A stretch of 64,000 nt of DNA from Ziziphus jujuba (GCF_031755915.1 NC_083389.1:12455001-12519000), one strand, 5' to 3'; positions 37,491 through 49,388 are shown, numbered from the stretch's first letter. Numbers and translations: made by a program. The notes: generated from the letters alone by a model not told the origin.

Positions 37491-40400
37491 ATGGTGGTGC
37501 TTAGCTTTATCCCAGTCACATTTCTCAAATGGTTATTCTTGGCCTGCTTTCTCTCTTCATCTTTGGGTCTCAATACCCGAACCCAATCCTGTCATCCAAA
37601 TGATTCCAAGGCATTGAAAGAGTTTGCTACAAACCTCACGAATGGGTCTATTATCACAGCTTGGTCTCAGGAATCCCTTTGTTGTCACTGGATTGGTGTT
37701 TTCTGTGAGAATGTAAATAATGGGTCTTTCTCTAGCAGAGTGACCAAGTTGATTCTGCCAAATATGGGTCTCAGAGGAACGATTTCAAGTTCTTTGGGTC
37801 AATTACATGAACTGAAATTGCTTGATCTTTCATGCAATTATCTTGAAGGTGGATTGCCTGCTGAGCTCTCAAACTTGAAGCAGCTGGAAGTTGTTGATTT
37901 AAGCCATAACAGGCTGACAGGAGCAGCTTCCGTGGCACTTGCTGGTTTGAAGTCCATTAAAGTTCTGAACGTTTCAAGCAATTTATTCAATGGCAGTTTG
38001 TCAGAGCTCGAAGGAGGGTTTCCACATCTTGCTGCATTCAACATAAGCAACAATTCATTCACTGGTCAGTTTGTTTCTCAAATTTGCAGCTCTTCTAGTG
38101 TGATTCGGGTTCTTGATGTATCCTGGAACCGTCTGGTGGGAAATCTTGAAGGCTTAGACAATTGCAGCTCAACTCTCCAACAATTTCATGCTGATAACAA
38201 TAAGTTTTCAGGGCATCTGCCTGAATCCTTGTATTTGATGCCGGCATTGCAGCGACTCTCTGTTTCTGGGAACAATTTCTCCGGCAAGATAAGCCAGAAT
38301 TTGAGTAAGCTCTCTAGCCTTAAGGCCTTTGTTGTTTTTGGAAATCAGCTTTTTGGCGAAATTCCAAATGTGTTTGGTAATCTTACACAACTAGAATTGT
38401 TAGTCGCACATTCAAATTTCTTATCTGGGCCATTGCCTTCAACCTTGGCACTTTGCTCAAAGCTTAGAGTGCTTGATCTCCGGAACAATTCACTAAGTGG
38501 TCCTATTGATCTAAATTTCACTGGACTCCCTAATCTCTGCACACTTGATCTTGCTACTAATCATTTTTCCGGGCCCCTTCCGACTTCACTGTCTTATTCC
38601 AGTGAGTTGAAAATCTTAAGCCTTGCCAGGAATGAATTAAGTGGTCCAATCCCTGAGGACTTTGCAAACCTCAGGTCCCTTTTGTTTCTCTCATTGTCAA
38701 ACAACAGTTTTGTGGATTTATCTGGTGCGCTTTCCGTGCTTCAGCAATGCAAAAACTTGACCACTCTTATCCTGACAAAGAATTTCATTGGTGAGGAAAT
38801 TCCAAACAATGTGAGTGGGTTTGAGAGCTTGATGGTTCTGGCAATTGGGAATTGTGCTCTTAAAGGAAAAATTCCAATGTGGTTGTTGAGCTGCAGGAAG
38901 TTGGAAGTCCTTGATTTGTCGTGGAACCATTTAGATGGCATGATACCTTCTTGGATTGGTGAGATGGAGAACTTGTTTTATTTGGATTTCTCGAACAACT
39001 CTCTCACCGGAGACATTCCAAGAAGTTTGACGGAGCTAAAGACCCTCATTTCTGCAAACTGTACTTCGTCGAATATTCCTGCTTCTACCGGCATTCCACT
39101 ATATGTAAAGCGAAATAAGAGTGCTAGTGGTCTGCAATACAACCAGGCCTCAAATTTTCCGCCATCAATCTACTTGAGCAATAATAGAATAAGTGGAGAA
39201 ATTTGGCCTGAAATTGGGCGATTGAAACAGCTGCATGTTTTAGATTTGAGCAGGAACAACATAACTGGAACCATACCGAGATCCATTTCAGAGATGGAGA
39301 ACTTGGAAACATTAGATTTATCGTACAATAATCTATATGGTTTTATCCCTCCATCATTCAGCAAGCTCACATTCCTGTCAAAGTTTAGTGTGGCATATAA
39401 TCACTTGCAAGGAGACATTCCAAAGGAAGGACAATTCTTAAGCTTTCCCAGCTCGAGCTTTGAGGGTAACCCAGGACTTTGTTGGCAAATTGATACTCCA
39501 TGTGGCATAAATGGGAGTAGAGGTCTAAAGCCTTTAATCCACGCCGGCTCATCAAACAGTAGATTAGGTCGAGGCAGCATTCTTTGCATAACAGTCAGTA
39601 TAGGAGTTGGGATTGCCTTGCTTCTTGCAATTGGTCTACTCAAAATGTCGAGGAGGGAGGCGGAGGATCCAGCTGATCCTTTTGATGAGGAAATCAGCCG
39701 CCCACGCAGGTTATCTGAAGCACTTGCCTCTTCGAAGTTGGTGCTTTTCCAGAATTCAGATTGCAAGGATCTCACAGTTGCAGACTTGTTAAAATCTACG
39801 AACAATTTCAACCAAGCCAACATAATTGGTTGCGGAGGTTTTGGTTTGGTTTACAAGGCCAATCTTCCCAGTGGCACAAAAGCTGCAATCAAGAGACTTT
39901 CTGGGGACTGCGGTCAGATGGAACGTGAATTTCAAGCTGAAGTTGAAGCCCTCTCAAGAGCTCAGCACAAAAACCTCGTTTCTCTTCAGGGTTATTGCCG
40001 GCATGGCAGTGACAGGTTGTTGATCTACTCTTACATGGAGAATGGAAGCTTGGATTACTGGCTGCATGAGAGTGTTGATGGAGGTTCACTTCTGAAATGG
40101 GATGTAAGACTCAAGATAGCTCAAGGTGCTGCTCGTGGATTAGCTTACTTGCACAGGGGTTGCCAGCCGAACATAGTTCATCGGGACATAAAATCTAGCA
40201 ACATACTTTTAGATGAAAGATTTGAAGCTCATTTGGCCGATTTTGGTCTGTCAAGGCTACTTCGGCCTTATGATACTCATGTCACAACAGATTTGGTTGG
40301 GACTTTGGGCTACATTCCTCCCGAGTATAGTCAAACATTAACTGCAACTTTCAGGGGTGACGTATACAGTTTCGGTGTTGTTCTCCTGGAGCTTCTTACC

Positions 40401-40652
40401 CGTAGGAGGCCAGTTGAAGTTTGCAAAGGGAAAAACTGCAGGGACTTGGTGTCTTGGGTCTTTCAGATGAAATCTCAAAGGAAAGAGGAAGAGATCATAG
40501 ATCCATCAATTTGGAATAAGGATCTTGAGAAGCAGCTTCTAGAGGTTCTTGGTATTGCTTGTAAATGCATACACCAGGATCCAAGGCAGAGACCCTCTAT
40601 TGAAGAAGTTGTTTCATGGCTACATGCTGTTGGATATGAGAGTTGTCAATGA
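37491..40652 (+). CDS. PSKR2: Leucine-rich repeat receptor kinase, phytosulfokine receptor 2-like, 1,053 aa, intronless
   Basis: Plasma-membrane receptor kinase that, in its family, perceives the sulfated pentapeptide phytosulfokine and promotes growth. The true start is the ATG at 37,491; an open TTG nine codons upstream is not a start. A hydrophobic signal peptide (about 1-28) is followed by the CHPNDSKAL block, a Cys pair (CCHW) and about 20 LRRs. A non-LRR island (about 518-556, including the GIPLYVKRNKSASGL block) interrupts the late repeats, the ligand-binding feature of PSKR proteins. A C-terminal Cys cap lies near 662-670 and a transmembrane helix near 695-719. The kinase is complete: GCGGFG at 780-785, Lys801, HRD at 897-899 (RD type), DFG at 917-919, then GTLGYIPPEY. 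The CKGKNCRDLVSWVFQMK block and the intronless frame match Arabidopsis PSKR2 better than PSKR1, from family memory. Confidence 0.94.
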   Translation: MVVLSFIPVTFLKWLFLACFLSSSLGLNTRTQSCHPNDSKALKEFATNLTNGSIITAWSQESLCCHWIGVFCENVNNGSFSSRVTKLILPNMGLRGTISSSLGQLHELKLLDLSCNYLEGGLPAELSNLKQLEVVDLSHNRLTGAASVALAGLKSIKVLNVSSNLFNGSLSELEGGFPHLAAFNISNNSFTGQFVSQICSSSSVIRVLDVSWNRLVGNLEGLDNCSSTLQQFHADNNKFSGHLPESLYLMPALQRLSVSGNNFSGKISQNLSKLSSLKAFVVFGNQLFGEIPNVFGNLTQLELLVAHSNFLSGPLPSTLALCSKLRVLDLRNNSLSGPIDLNFTGLPNLCTLDLATNHFSGPLPTSLSYSSELKILSLARNELSGPIPEDFANLRSLLFLSLSNNSFVDLSGALSVLQQCKNLTTLILTKNFIGEEIPNNVSGFESLMVLAIGNCALKGKIPMWLLSCRKLEVLDLSWNHLDGMIPSWIGEMENLFYLDFSNNSLTGDIPRSLTELKTLISANCTSSNIPASTGIPLYVKRNKSASGLQYNQASNFPPSIYLSNNRISGEIWPEIGRLKQLHVLDLSRNNITGTIPRSISEMENLETLDLSYNNLYGFIPPSFSKLTFLSKFSVAYNHLQGDIPKEGQFLSFPSSSFEGNPGLCWQIDTPCGINGSRGLKPLIHAGSSNSRLGRGSILCITVSIGVGIALLLAIGLLKMSRREAEDPADPFDEEISRPRRLSEALASSKLVLFQNSDCKDLTVADLLKSTNNFNQANIIGCGGFGLVYKANLPSGTKAAIKRLSGDCGQMEREFQAEVEALSRAQHKNLVSLQGYCRHGSDRLLIYSYMENGSLDYWLHESVDGGSLLKWDVRLKIAQGAARGLAYLHRGCQPNIVHRDIKSSNILLDERFEAHLADFGLSRLLRPYDTHVTTDLVGTLGYIPPEYSQTLTATFRGDVYSFGVVLLELLTRRRPVEVCKGKNCRDLVSWVFQMKSQRKEEEIIDPSIWNKDLEKQLLEVLGIACKCIHQDPRQRPSIEEVVSWLHAVGYESCQ

Positions 40653-42780
40653 TAAATTTCTTGCATTTCTCTTGTTTATGTAACTGATGAGGTTCTTTTA
40701 GGATCTCTCAAAAATGGAAGGGGTATACTTGTAAAGCAACGGTATTGCAAGTCTAAGGTTGGAGTAGTATTGATTAAAAGTGACTTTGGTTTTTCTTATA
40801 GAAGAGCAATTCTCTTGGTGCTTCATACTGACAGATTTAAATTTTGTATACAGAGGCTATTTTATGGCCACTTGTTTTTACCTATATAAAGGAAGAGCTC
40901 TATAGAATGTGTACATTTTGGTAATAATTTATTTTCAGAATTATGGGCATTTATGGTCTTCTACACTAATGAAATGTTAATTTGTGCATGACAAACATGA
41001 TACATGGCAGTTTAAGAGGTATACTAAATGCATCTTTGGAAATGATTTCCAATACTTGGTCATCATCTTTACATATACTGATGAAAACTTTCTGGGTTTG
41101 CTCTGCATCCCCTACATTCTGATCATCGAGTCGTTTGGCCGCTCTGTATCGACCAAGTCCTATCAATTTCTTTTTCCTGTGTTTGTGTATGCAATGCTTG
41201 AAACATAAGCAAAGTTTGTTCTGCTCCTTAAGTGGTTCCATACACCGCATACAGGCTATTCGATACCGGGTGTGTCCTGAAATTTAAAATGCCTGTACAA
41301 AATTTAAAAAGGTGCTTTTTTTTTTTTTTTCAATATATATATATATATATATATATACGTGTATGTATAAATACAAGTTTCTTCCAAAAAGCTATTTTTA
41401 TATATTTTCATCTATTTTTGGTGTTAAATTAGTTTAATCTGACTAAAATATCTATTTTTTTCTTCACTTAATAATTTTCTATATTTGCTATACATTATTA
41501 TATAGTTGGGTTGTCTTAATCATATTTAATTGTGATACAGGCAATTAAATATAGATTTTAAAAATAATAAAAAAATCTTGTTAATTAATATGTTCTAATC
41601 TTTTCAAATATATATATATATATATATATATATTGATTCGTCTACTATTTATATATTTTTTGAATCCTTTTATTCCAAATTTTGTATCATTTGATTTTTG
41701 TAAAAATAAATTCAGATTACTCTTTAAATAAAAAAGATACAGATATAGTGTATTATATATTTATAATTATAATGTTCCATAATTGTGATGCCATGTAGAA
41801 TCGCACATCTTATACAGTTTAATACAGGCCGTGATTTTATTAAGTAGATATTGGAATTTGACCCTCCCAGCCGAAAGATGATTAAACTTTTTCTGGGTTG
41901 AATGGGGACTTAAAGAAGTTTTGAAAGAAAATGCTTATTTTTATGGGGAAGTGGGCCAAAAGAGGAAGAGTTGCTTAGCTGCCAAGCTCTTAAGAGGGTT
42001 TTTATACAAGGAGATTCTATCTTTTTGACCTCCTTCACATTGGCTGAGCTCCTCATGAAAACTTATCAGGTAGGAAAAATGGAAGAAATATCCTGATGTG
42101 AAATCCCACCACCATGGGCATGCATTCACGTTCTATATAAATTTTGACAAACTATATTATTGCATATTTCTGCATTGAATTAGAAAACCCAAAAGAGACT
42201 TTGTTAAAAGGCATGGGACTCTTTTGGTTGAAAACTAAATCCGTGAATGGCTGAAATAAAACGTTTTAGTAAATTTTCAACAAAATTTGTCAATCTTTCA
42301 TGTGTTAAGTTGCTAAATTCCAAGAACAATGCGTTAAATCAATAACAAAAGAGGTTCTTTTTTGATTATGTCCATATATATTTCATTTCACACTGCTTTT
42401 TCCAAAGAATAATCACTTGAATTTCTATTCGTTGTATATGATTTATTTTAATGTTTCCAAAAGGCCAAACTAGGGTGACACATTGTCATTATAAACTTAA
42501 GATCATGTCCAAACTAAAAAATGATTTGCAAGGAAAAAAAAAATCCAATAAGCATGCATTTTGTTTATAATTATTCAGATATGGTGGGTCTTCAAAACTC
42601 TGATAGGTAGAATATATTTATTATATATTTATCCTGTTCTTAATAATATAATCATGGAAAACATTGCAACAATCAAATCAATATGTCTTGGCCATATTCT
42701 CATTAAAATTTACCAAAAAAAGGAAAACTAGTTTGGCTGCTCAATCACCAAACTGGGTATTCTTCCTTTTGTCCTGAGCC
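40653..42780. other. 3' UTR of the receptor kinase and spacer
   Basis: The 3' UTR probably ends near 40,930-40,980. The rest is AT-rich, with (AT)n tracts near 41,333-41,356 and 41,608-41,633. Nothing gene-like is seen. Confidence 0.5.
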
Positions 42781-42784
42781 TAAA

Positions 42785-42857
42785 ACGTGTCCCAATGTCC
42801 CTCCATGTGTCCCTCACCTTGATGAGCCACCTTGCCATATTTGACACCTATATAATA
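42785..42857 (+). promoter_or_regulatory. ABRE-like element and TATA box of LEA-like gene 1
   Basis: ACGTGTC at 42,785-42,791 is an ABRE-type core. A TATA box (CTATATAATA) lies at 42,848-42,857, about 110 bp before the ATG. Together they suggest abscisic-acid or desiccation control (inference). Confidence 0.55.
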
Positions 42858-42964
42858 CCATATATAATATGTATATATAACCACCATTAGCAATCTAAGA
42901 GGAAGACATAGTAATTAGACAGTGACAGACAAAAATACAGTGATCAGCAAGTGGAATTGAAACA

Positions 42965-43555
42965 ATGAAAGCTATCAAAAAGACTTTGCCTCACTACTAT
43001 TCCCCACCTCCCATCAAATTCTCCAGGATTTGCTTCTCTTCAGCCTATGAACGTGCAGAGGTAATTAATTATTAATTTAATTTGATTATAACATAAAAGC
43101 TGATCAAATGCTGATTGATTTGATCAAATTTGGGAATCAAATTTTTTTTTTTTTTTTTTTGGTTTTTTTTTTTGGGGTTTCAGGGAAGCAATGCAGTAGG
43201 AGTAGCAAGAGAGGGTAAGAATGGAGGTGGCACATCGGGGTTGTCTTACACACCCAAGGAGACCGTGAAAGAAGGCCTATACGAAGCCAAACAACAAGGA
43301 TTAGACATGACAAACGATGCAGCAGCAAGAGATGGACCAACCAAACCAGCAGAGATGGCAGACAATGTGAAAGAAACCGCTAAGAAGACCATGGATGGTG
43401 CTTGGAAAGCAGCCAGAGATACCACCAAAAACATCAAAGAAGCAATTATTGGAGAAAGTGATGAGAATGAAGGCCCTAACAAAGGGAATGTACAAGATTC
43501 TGGTGTTGAGGATTTGAGAAGGCGTGCTGGAGGATATGATCTTGGTGATCATTGA
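42965..43555 (+). CDS. LEA-like protein 1, probable mitochondrial presequence, 2 exons, 155 aa
   Basis: Exons 42965-43060 and 43184-43555, phase-0 GT-AG intron of 123 bp with a T-rich 3' end. Exon 1 encodes a 32-residue basic leader with no acidic residue until near its end and an SRICFSSAYE segment, resembling a mitochondrial presequence with an Arg near the cleavage site. Exon 2 encodes a hydrophilic, Cys-free, Ala/Lys/Glu/Asp-rich protein with amphipathic helix-like units (ETAKKTMDGAWKAARDTTKNIKEA), typical of LEA_4-type or related dehydration-protection proteins. The open frame beginning inside the intron at 43,130 is not the start. The partner gene at 51,645 has the same plan. The family label is by composition and motif. 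Confidence 0.82.
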
Positions 43556-43745
43556 ATTCAGGGACTTTGATCATATGCTAATTCTTTAGCCTTGCTTATT
43601 AGTTTATGTGTTTTGTTTGTTTTTAATTTCAAGTTATCCGTTTGCCGGTTTCTTCTTTTTTGTGTACTAATTTAGCTCATGAATTTATAATGTATACTTT
43701 GGAAAACTCTTTTAATTTGGACAATGTTTTATATTTAATCATTTA

Positions 43746-43777
<32 letters not shown>

Positions 43778-43886
43778 TAAAAAAACCCTACCTGAAAGAT
43801 GGGCTATCCAAATGAGGCCCACTTAAATATGGCTTCCATGGAAGAGGCCAACCCATTCATGATCTTAAATTTATGTACTTTTAAGC

Positions 43887-43895
43887 ATTTATACA
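43887..43895. repeat. Left 9-bp target duplication of the Pack-MULE
   Basis: ATTTATACA, identical to 49,826-49,834. Confidence 0.88.
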
Positions 43896-43990
43896 GGGGG
43901 AATTTGGCCCAATATCCTCATAAGACCGAGGTGAATGATTTTTGCCCTCTCATTTATATCTTTTTTGTTCTACCCCTTCAATTTTTTATA
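43896..43990 (+). repeat. Left terminal inverted repeat of the Pack-MULE
   Basis: Pairs with the complement of about 49,731-49,825; both include GAATTTGGCCCAATA, ACCGAGGT.AATGATTTTTGCC and ATATCTTTTTTGTTCTACCC blocks. Confidence 0.85.
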
Positions 43991-44399
43991 ATCCCAAAAT
44001 ACCCTTATGTTTTTTTTTATATGTTTTTTTTCTTTCCTTTTTCATCCGACTTTTCTCCTCCATCTCTTTATCCATAACCAGACCATTAGGAGCCCTCTGT
44101 CTCCTTTCGCATCGGCCGGATTGTAAGCGTGGAGACTGTACGTTTTGAAGGAGATGGTGAAGAGGCGACTCAGAGAGAAAACTGCAGGGTTTTAGAGAGC
44201 CCTAGGAGCAAAAGCAGAAGCAACAGGTAGGCAACAGTGAAGTAGGAAAGCATGAGGCTCATTCTATCAATCACTAGTAATCTTCTCCTCTCCATTTTCA
44301 AATTCTTAAGCTTTTCTCCAAACATTTTCTTACTTGTTCGCTAATAATGAAATTGTTTTTTTTTTTTAAAAATAAATAATATATTTTAGATTGTTACAA

Positions 44400-44705
44400 T
44401 TCAGGGTAGCGTCATTCAGTGCTGCGAGAGGTGGAACGGCAATACTTCAGTGCGATTTCAACAGAGGAATACGCAAGGAGGAACTACGCAAGCAATGTCT
44501 CTGAGTATAACACTGTTATCGGTTCTCTCACCGCGCAGAGAAGGTAGATTCTAATTTTGATTTTCTTTTTGTGGTTTTGGGATTTTTTTTTTTTATGGGG
44601 AAAAATTGTGAAAGTTGTGTTCTTTTTTTTTTTTTTTTTTAATAACGATGGTGGTAGGCATTTCTTGCTGAGAGATGTGTATGATGATATGATGCTGGAT
44701 GGAGT
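44400..44705 (+). pseudogene. Captured PPR-gene fragment (inside Pack-MULE)
   Basis: Two exon pieces. The first ends at 44,543 with codons for YFSAISTEEYARRNYASN then VSEYNTVIGSLTAQRR, followed by a GT donor. The second starts after an AG near 44,659 with HFLLRDVYDDMMLDGVP. This closely recalls a conserved mitochondrial-type pentatricopeptide-repeat protein of the At4g35850 type (from memory). An apparent one-base slip lies just before the YFSAI codons. The fragment stops abruptly at about 44,705, where CTF18 sequence begins, so it is a capture junction rather than a gene end. Confidence 0.78.
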
Positions 44706-46991
44706 ACCCCAAATGATGTTCTATCTGCTTTAAGATGACATTCTTCAATTTCTCAACATCGAAAATCTCTGGATTCTAATTTTCCAAGGAAGAACAGAGG
44801 ATCAAGATGGAATAAGGAAGATTTTAGTCATTCTAATGCTTTGGACCATAAAGATATTGGTGCGAAAGGTGTTCAAGACTTGTGGAACAAAAAATCAAGG
44901 TCTACAGGTCCACCAGAACAGAAGGTGAGATTTTTTTCATCATATTTTTGTCCTGTTTAATATGCATCTTATCGATCTGTGCATTCTTCAAAACATAAGA
45001 TGAAATTATTATGTTATTAGTAATGATTTTCTTCTGTATCGGTACTAGATGCTGTAAAATCAAACATGTAAAAAGATGTTTCTGATAGGTGCTTGCCACA
45101 TGCCAGTCACATTTACTATGAGGAAGCATTGACCACGTTCCAAATATTTGATATTTTCAATTGCTTAGGAAGTGCTTTTTGGGTAGCATCCCAGAAGTCC
45201 TGGTGGCATTTTTCTCCTTTGTGTAATTTTTTGCTGAATAACCTTTCTTTTGTCTTGTGGAATTTTTTGCTGAATAATCTTTTTTTGGTTTTGGTTTAGT
45301 TGATTTACTGATATTTTGTTTTCAATCTTTTGATAATTTTATTCTATCATTAGCTCTCATGTTCACCATTCTCAAGGCTTCCTGTATAATATCAAGGACA
45401 CATACTATTTGCACAATAAAAATTGCCTTGATTAGGTTTGCCAGTTTGCAAATATACTATGAAATACCCTAGCCATTTGGATTTGTTGATTCTATACTCT
45501 CATATATATTTCTCTTTCATCTCTCTCATATAATGTTGATGATCACCTCAATGTTATATATAAAAAACTAGCAAAGGAGAGTTCATCAAGAAGAAAACCA
45601 ACTGGTCCTTTATTTATTTGGGATAGTTGTTAAGTAGCCTGTATTAATGGACGAATGAATGGTTTTCTCAAAACGGTTTCTTAAAGTGAAGATGTTGAGG
45701 ATGTTGTGTCTCCAATAAGCAAGCCGCAGATTGTTGCTAAGTCACAGTAGCTAACAATGAATGTGGAAATCTTAGCTTAAGTACTTGGAAAAGAAAGTAA
45801 CTGCTTTGAAGATTGATCTGTATAAAAATTAAGGGAAAAGGAGCTCTGATTTGCAATAATTGGTGAAATTTTTTTTTCTTCTTTTGCTCACCGTTAAATC
45901 CCCAAGTTTAATTGAAATATCCTTTGTATAACAAGGAACTGGAAAACAAGATTTCCACTATAGTGGAATCCTATTTACATTTCCCATGTTTCTTTGACTT
46001 GTATATGACTGATTGATGTATGCAGTAATTGTTTCTCTTGATTTTATATTTGTGTGTGTCTATGTTATTAACTTATGTTAGTAGAGTCCATAAACATGAG
46101 CCCATACATTATTTTTGCCCTACATTTTGTTTTTCATTTTTTTTTTCTTTTTAACACTTTACTTTTTAGTTTCATTGTTATCTCTTCTAGTCTGTTATTT
46201 CTATTTCCTTTATCTTTCCCTCAAGTGTTTTTTACTCTGTAGGTTAATGCTAGTGATGATCGGTCATCATCAACAATTGAAGCAAAAATTCTTGATGTAG
46301 TGCAGATGAACTCTGTCACTGTTGACTCGAGGCCAAAGTGCTTGGTTGGTATTATTTTTTATGGTTACCCTTCTTATTCTAGAATGTATGCAGAAGAAAC
46401 AAGTTACTACTTTTTCTCTAGGTGATTGATGAAATAGATGGAGCTCTTGGTGATGGCAAATGTGCTGTGGAGGTTATTCTAAAGATGGTAATTGTGTGTT
46501 TTATATTATTATTATTCCTATGAGAGTCTTGTGTGTTTTCCATTATTGAATGCTGCTTATTTATTAAATTTAATTGTCTGCACGCTTATTTGTGTTTCAA
46601 TATAATTGTAGTTATAGTTATTTTATTACTATAATTGTTGTTGGTGATTAAATATAACTGCTTTCGTTGTTATCAGTTATTGTTGTCATGTATAATTCTT
46701 GTTTTCCTTAATGTTTAATGTAAACTGTCAGTTATTGCATTTACTTCATTATCAACATGAGAATCATAAGGGAAATTTACTGTTTAAACTCCATGGTTGC
46801 ACATTATATACGTTAACAGAAACCTCCATTTCTACCGAGGGTAATATATTCAGCTATGGTGGTTTTTATTTCCCAGTGCTCATTATATTTTTCACTTTTA
46901 TTTTATGTTGTTCATATAGGTTTCTGCAGATAAGAAGTCTGATACAGGGAAGGAGAATTTTCCAAATGAAGAAAATCATGAAAGTACATAG
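44706..46991 (+). pseudogene. CTF18: Captured CTF18 (RFC-like clamp-loader) fragment (inside Pack-MULE)
   Basis: Recognisable exons: about 44,706-44,924 (DVLSAL..., ...NRGSRWN..., VQDLWNKKSR.TGPPEQK), 46,243-46,344 (VNASDDRSSSTIEAKILDVV...RPKCL), 46,422-46,487 (VIDEIDGALGDGK.AVEVILKM) and 46,920-46,991 (VSADKKSDTGKEN..., then TAG). The DEID Walker-B box identifies the AAA+ ATPase of the alternative clamp loader that loads PCNA for sister-chromatid cohesion. Splice borders are kept. The exon that should carry the Walker-A P-loop (GPPGLGKT) is absent between 44,925 and 46,242. Exon 1 has a TGA in place of a sense codon after VLSALR. It is non-functional. Confidence 0.85.
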
Positions 46992-47514
46992 AAAGTTTAT
47001 CATTCATATGGAGTTTCCTTTTCATGATTCCCTGGAAAATGGTACACCCGAACGCCCATCAATCGCATGATGCTATATTCAGACAATGAGGCCATGTTAT
47101 GTGGTATGCGTGTGTATGAAATGTAGTCAGGAATGCAATTAGTTGGTCAACCGCGTAACATGTGTTTTGGCGTAAGAGACGTTGGCTTTATGTGTTCTTT
47201 TATTGTCAAATTCATCTGTCGTATTGTTTTGATAACACATCATTCCGTCTTCAGTTTTTGGTTCAGTTGTTTGTATGTTTCTTACTATTGCATGGATGAT
47301 ATTACTGCCCAATGGTAATGACCAATGCATCATCGGTAATTGACATTTGTACACCTTCGTAAAAGACTCACAACAATTCCATCCGGCAACTTCAATCATG
47401 TGCGTTCCAACCAATAACATGCTAAATGTAGCATTATTAATGATAAATTCTGGCAAAGTAAGTGATCAAACGGCATTAAAAAATGAAAACGTTCAATTTG
47501 TTTTTGATTCAAAA
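46992..47514. other. Pack-MULE interior of unknown origin
   Basis: Moderately complex sequence with no recognised family. It may be a further captured piece or the element's own subterminal DNA. Confidence 0.4.
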
Positions 47515-49345
47515 ATTACCGAAGGTTTCGTCGGTAATTACCGAAATCCTATGGCAATTACATTTTACCAATTTTTTGGGCCCCATAAGGTGTGTTGAAT
47601 GCAAAAAAATGAAAAATATGGATTCTAAAATTATCCTAAGGAGAGAAAATCCCAAAATTGTTTAAAAAGTTCTCAAATTTTCTAAAAAAATACGATGACT
47701 GTACACGATCGGTAATTCCCGAGGAAACCGTCGGTAACCAACAAATACCCTCTGGAAAAATTACCGACGGTTTCGTCGGTAATTACCGAGGGTGTACAGT
47801 CTATCACATTTTACCAATTTTTTGGGCTCCACAAGTCCCATAACGTGTGTTGAATGCAAAAACATGAAAAATAGGGATTCTAAAATTATACTAAGGAGAG
47901 AAAATCCCAAAATTTCATAAAAGTATCCCAAATTTTGCAAAAAAATTGGATGACTGTTCACCCTCGGTAATTCCCGAGAAAATCGTCGGTAACCAACACA
48001 TACCCTTTGGAAAAATTACCGACGGTTTCGTCGGTAATTACCAAGGGTGTACAGTCCATCACATTTTACCAATTTTTTGACCCCCACAAGTCCCATAACG
48101 TGTGTTGAATGCAAAAACATGCAAAATAGGGATTGTAAAATTATACTAAGGAGAGAAAATCCCAAAATTTCATAAACGTGTCTCAAATTTTGCAAAAAAA
48201 TTGGATGACTGTACCCCCTCGGTAATTCCTGAGGAAACCGTCAGTAACCAACCACATACCCTCTGGAAAAATTACCGACGGTTTCGTCGGTAATTACCGA
48301 GGATGTACAGTCTATCACATTTTACCAATTTTTTGGGCCCCACAAGTCCCATAACGTGTGTTGAATGCAAAAACATGAAAAATAGGGATTCTAAAATTAT
48401 ACTAAGGAGAGAAAATTCCAAAATTTCATAAAAGTGTCCCAAATTTTGCAAAAAAATTGGATGACTGTTCACCCTCGGTAATTCCCGAGGAAATCGTCGG
48501 TAACCAACACATACCCTTTGGAAAAATTACCGACGATTTCGTCGGTAATTACCGAGGGTGTACAGTCCATCACATTTTACCAATTTTTTGGGCCCCACAA
48601 GTCCCATAACGTGTGTTGAATGCAAAAACATGCAAAATAGGGATTGTAAAATTATACTAAGGAGAGAAAATCCCAAAATTTCATAAACGTGTCTCAAATT
48701 TTGCAAAAAAATTGGATAACTGTACCCCCTCGGTAATTCCTGAGGAAACTGTCGGTAACCAACCACATACCCTCTGGAAAAATTACCGACGGTTTCATCG
48801 GTAATTACTGAAGATGTACAGTCTATCACATTTTACCAATTTTTTGGGCCCCACAAGTCCCATAACGTGTGTTGAATGCAAAAACATGAAAAATAGGGAT
48901 TCTAAAATTATACTAAGGAGAGAAAATCCCAAAATTTCATAAAAGTGTCCCAAATTTTGCAAAAAAATTGGATGACTGTTCACCCTCGGTAATTCCCGAG
49001 GAAATTGTCGATAACCAACACATACCCTTTGGAAAAATTACCGACGGTTTCGTCGGTAATTACCGAGGGCGTACAGTCCATCACATTTTACCAATTTTTT
49101 GGGCCCCACAAGTCCCATAACGTGTGTTGAATGCAAAAACATGCAAAATAGGGATTGTAAAATTATACTAAGGAGAGAAAATCCCAAAATTTCATAAACG
49201 TGTCTCAAATTTTGCAAAAAAATTGGATGACTGTACCCCCTCGGTAATTCCCGAGGAAACCGTCGGTAACCAACCACATACCCTCTGGAAAAATTACGGA
49301 CAGTTTCGTCGGTAATTACCGAGGGTGTACAGTCATCCAATTTTT
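47515..49345. repeat. Tandem array, units of about 255 bp (seven full units), arranged as 511-bp dimers
   Basis: A block starting ATTACCGACGGTTTCGTCGG recurs at 47,515, 47,760, 48,015, 48,271, 48,526, 48,782, 49,037 and 49,293. Successive spacings are 245, 255, 256, 255, 256, 255 and 256. Two unit types alternate: one with TGTTCACCCTCGG and CATACCCTTTGG, the other with TGTACCCCCTCGG and CATACCCTCTGG. Each unit contains ATTACCGACG-GTTT-CGTCGGTAAT, a 10-bp perfect hairpin. Minus-strand open frames through the array are by-products of the repeat. Confidence 0.92.
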
Positions 49346-49377
49346 TTGCAAAATTTGAGATACGTTTATGAAATTTG
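49328..49377. repeat. Inverted end of the tandem array
   Basis: Reading TGTACAGTCATCC...GAGATACGTTTATGAAATTT, this is the reverse complement of the unit stretch AAATTTCATAAACGTGTCTC...GGATGACTGTAC. The array thus flips orientation right where the RbcX fragment starts. Confidence 0.8.
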
Positions 49378-49388
49378 TATCTCACAGT

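Noticed and set aside
43130..43183. Start of LEA-like protein 1 inside the T-rich stretch
   Set aside because: That stretch is the 3' part of the intron; exon 1 at 42,965 with a clean donor gives the real start.
47515..49345. CRISPR-like regular repeats
   Set aside because: Units are about 255 bp, nearly identical throughout and without unique spacers, in plant nuclear DNA.
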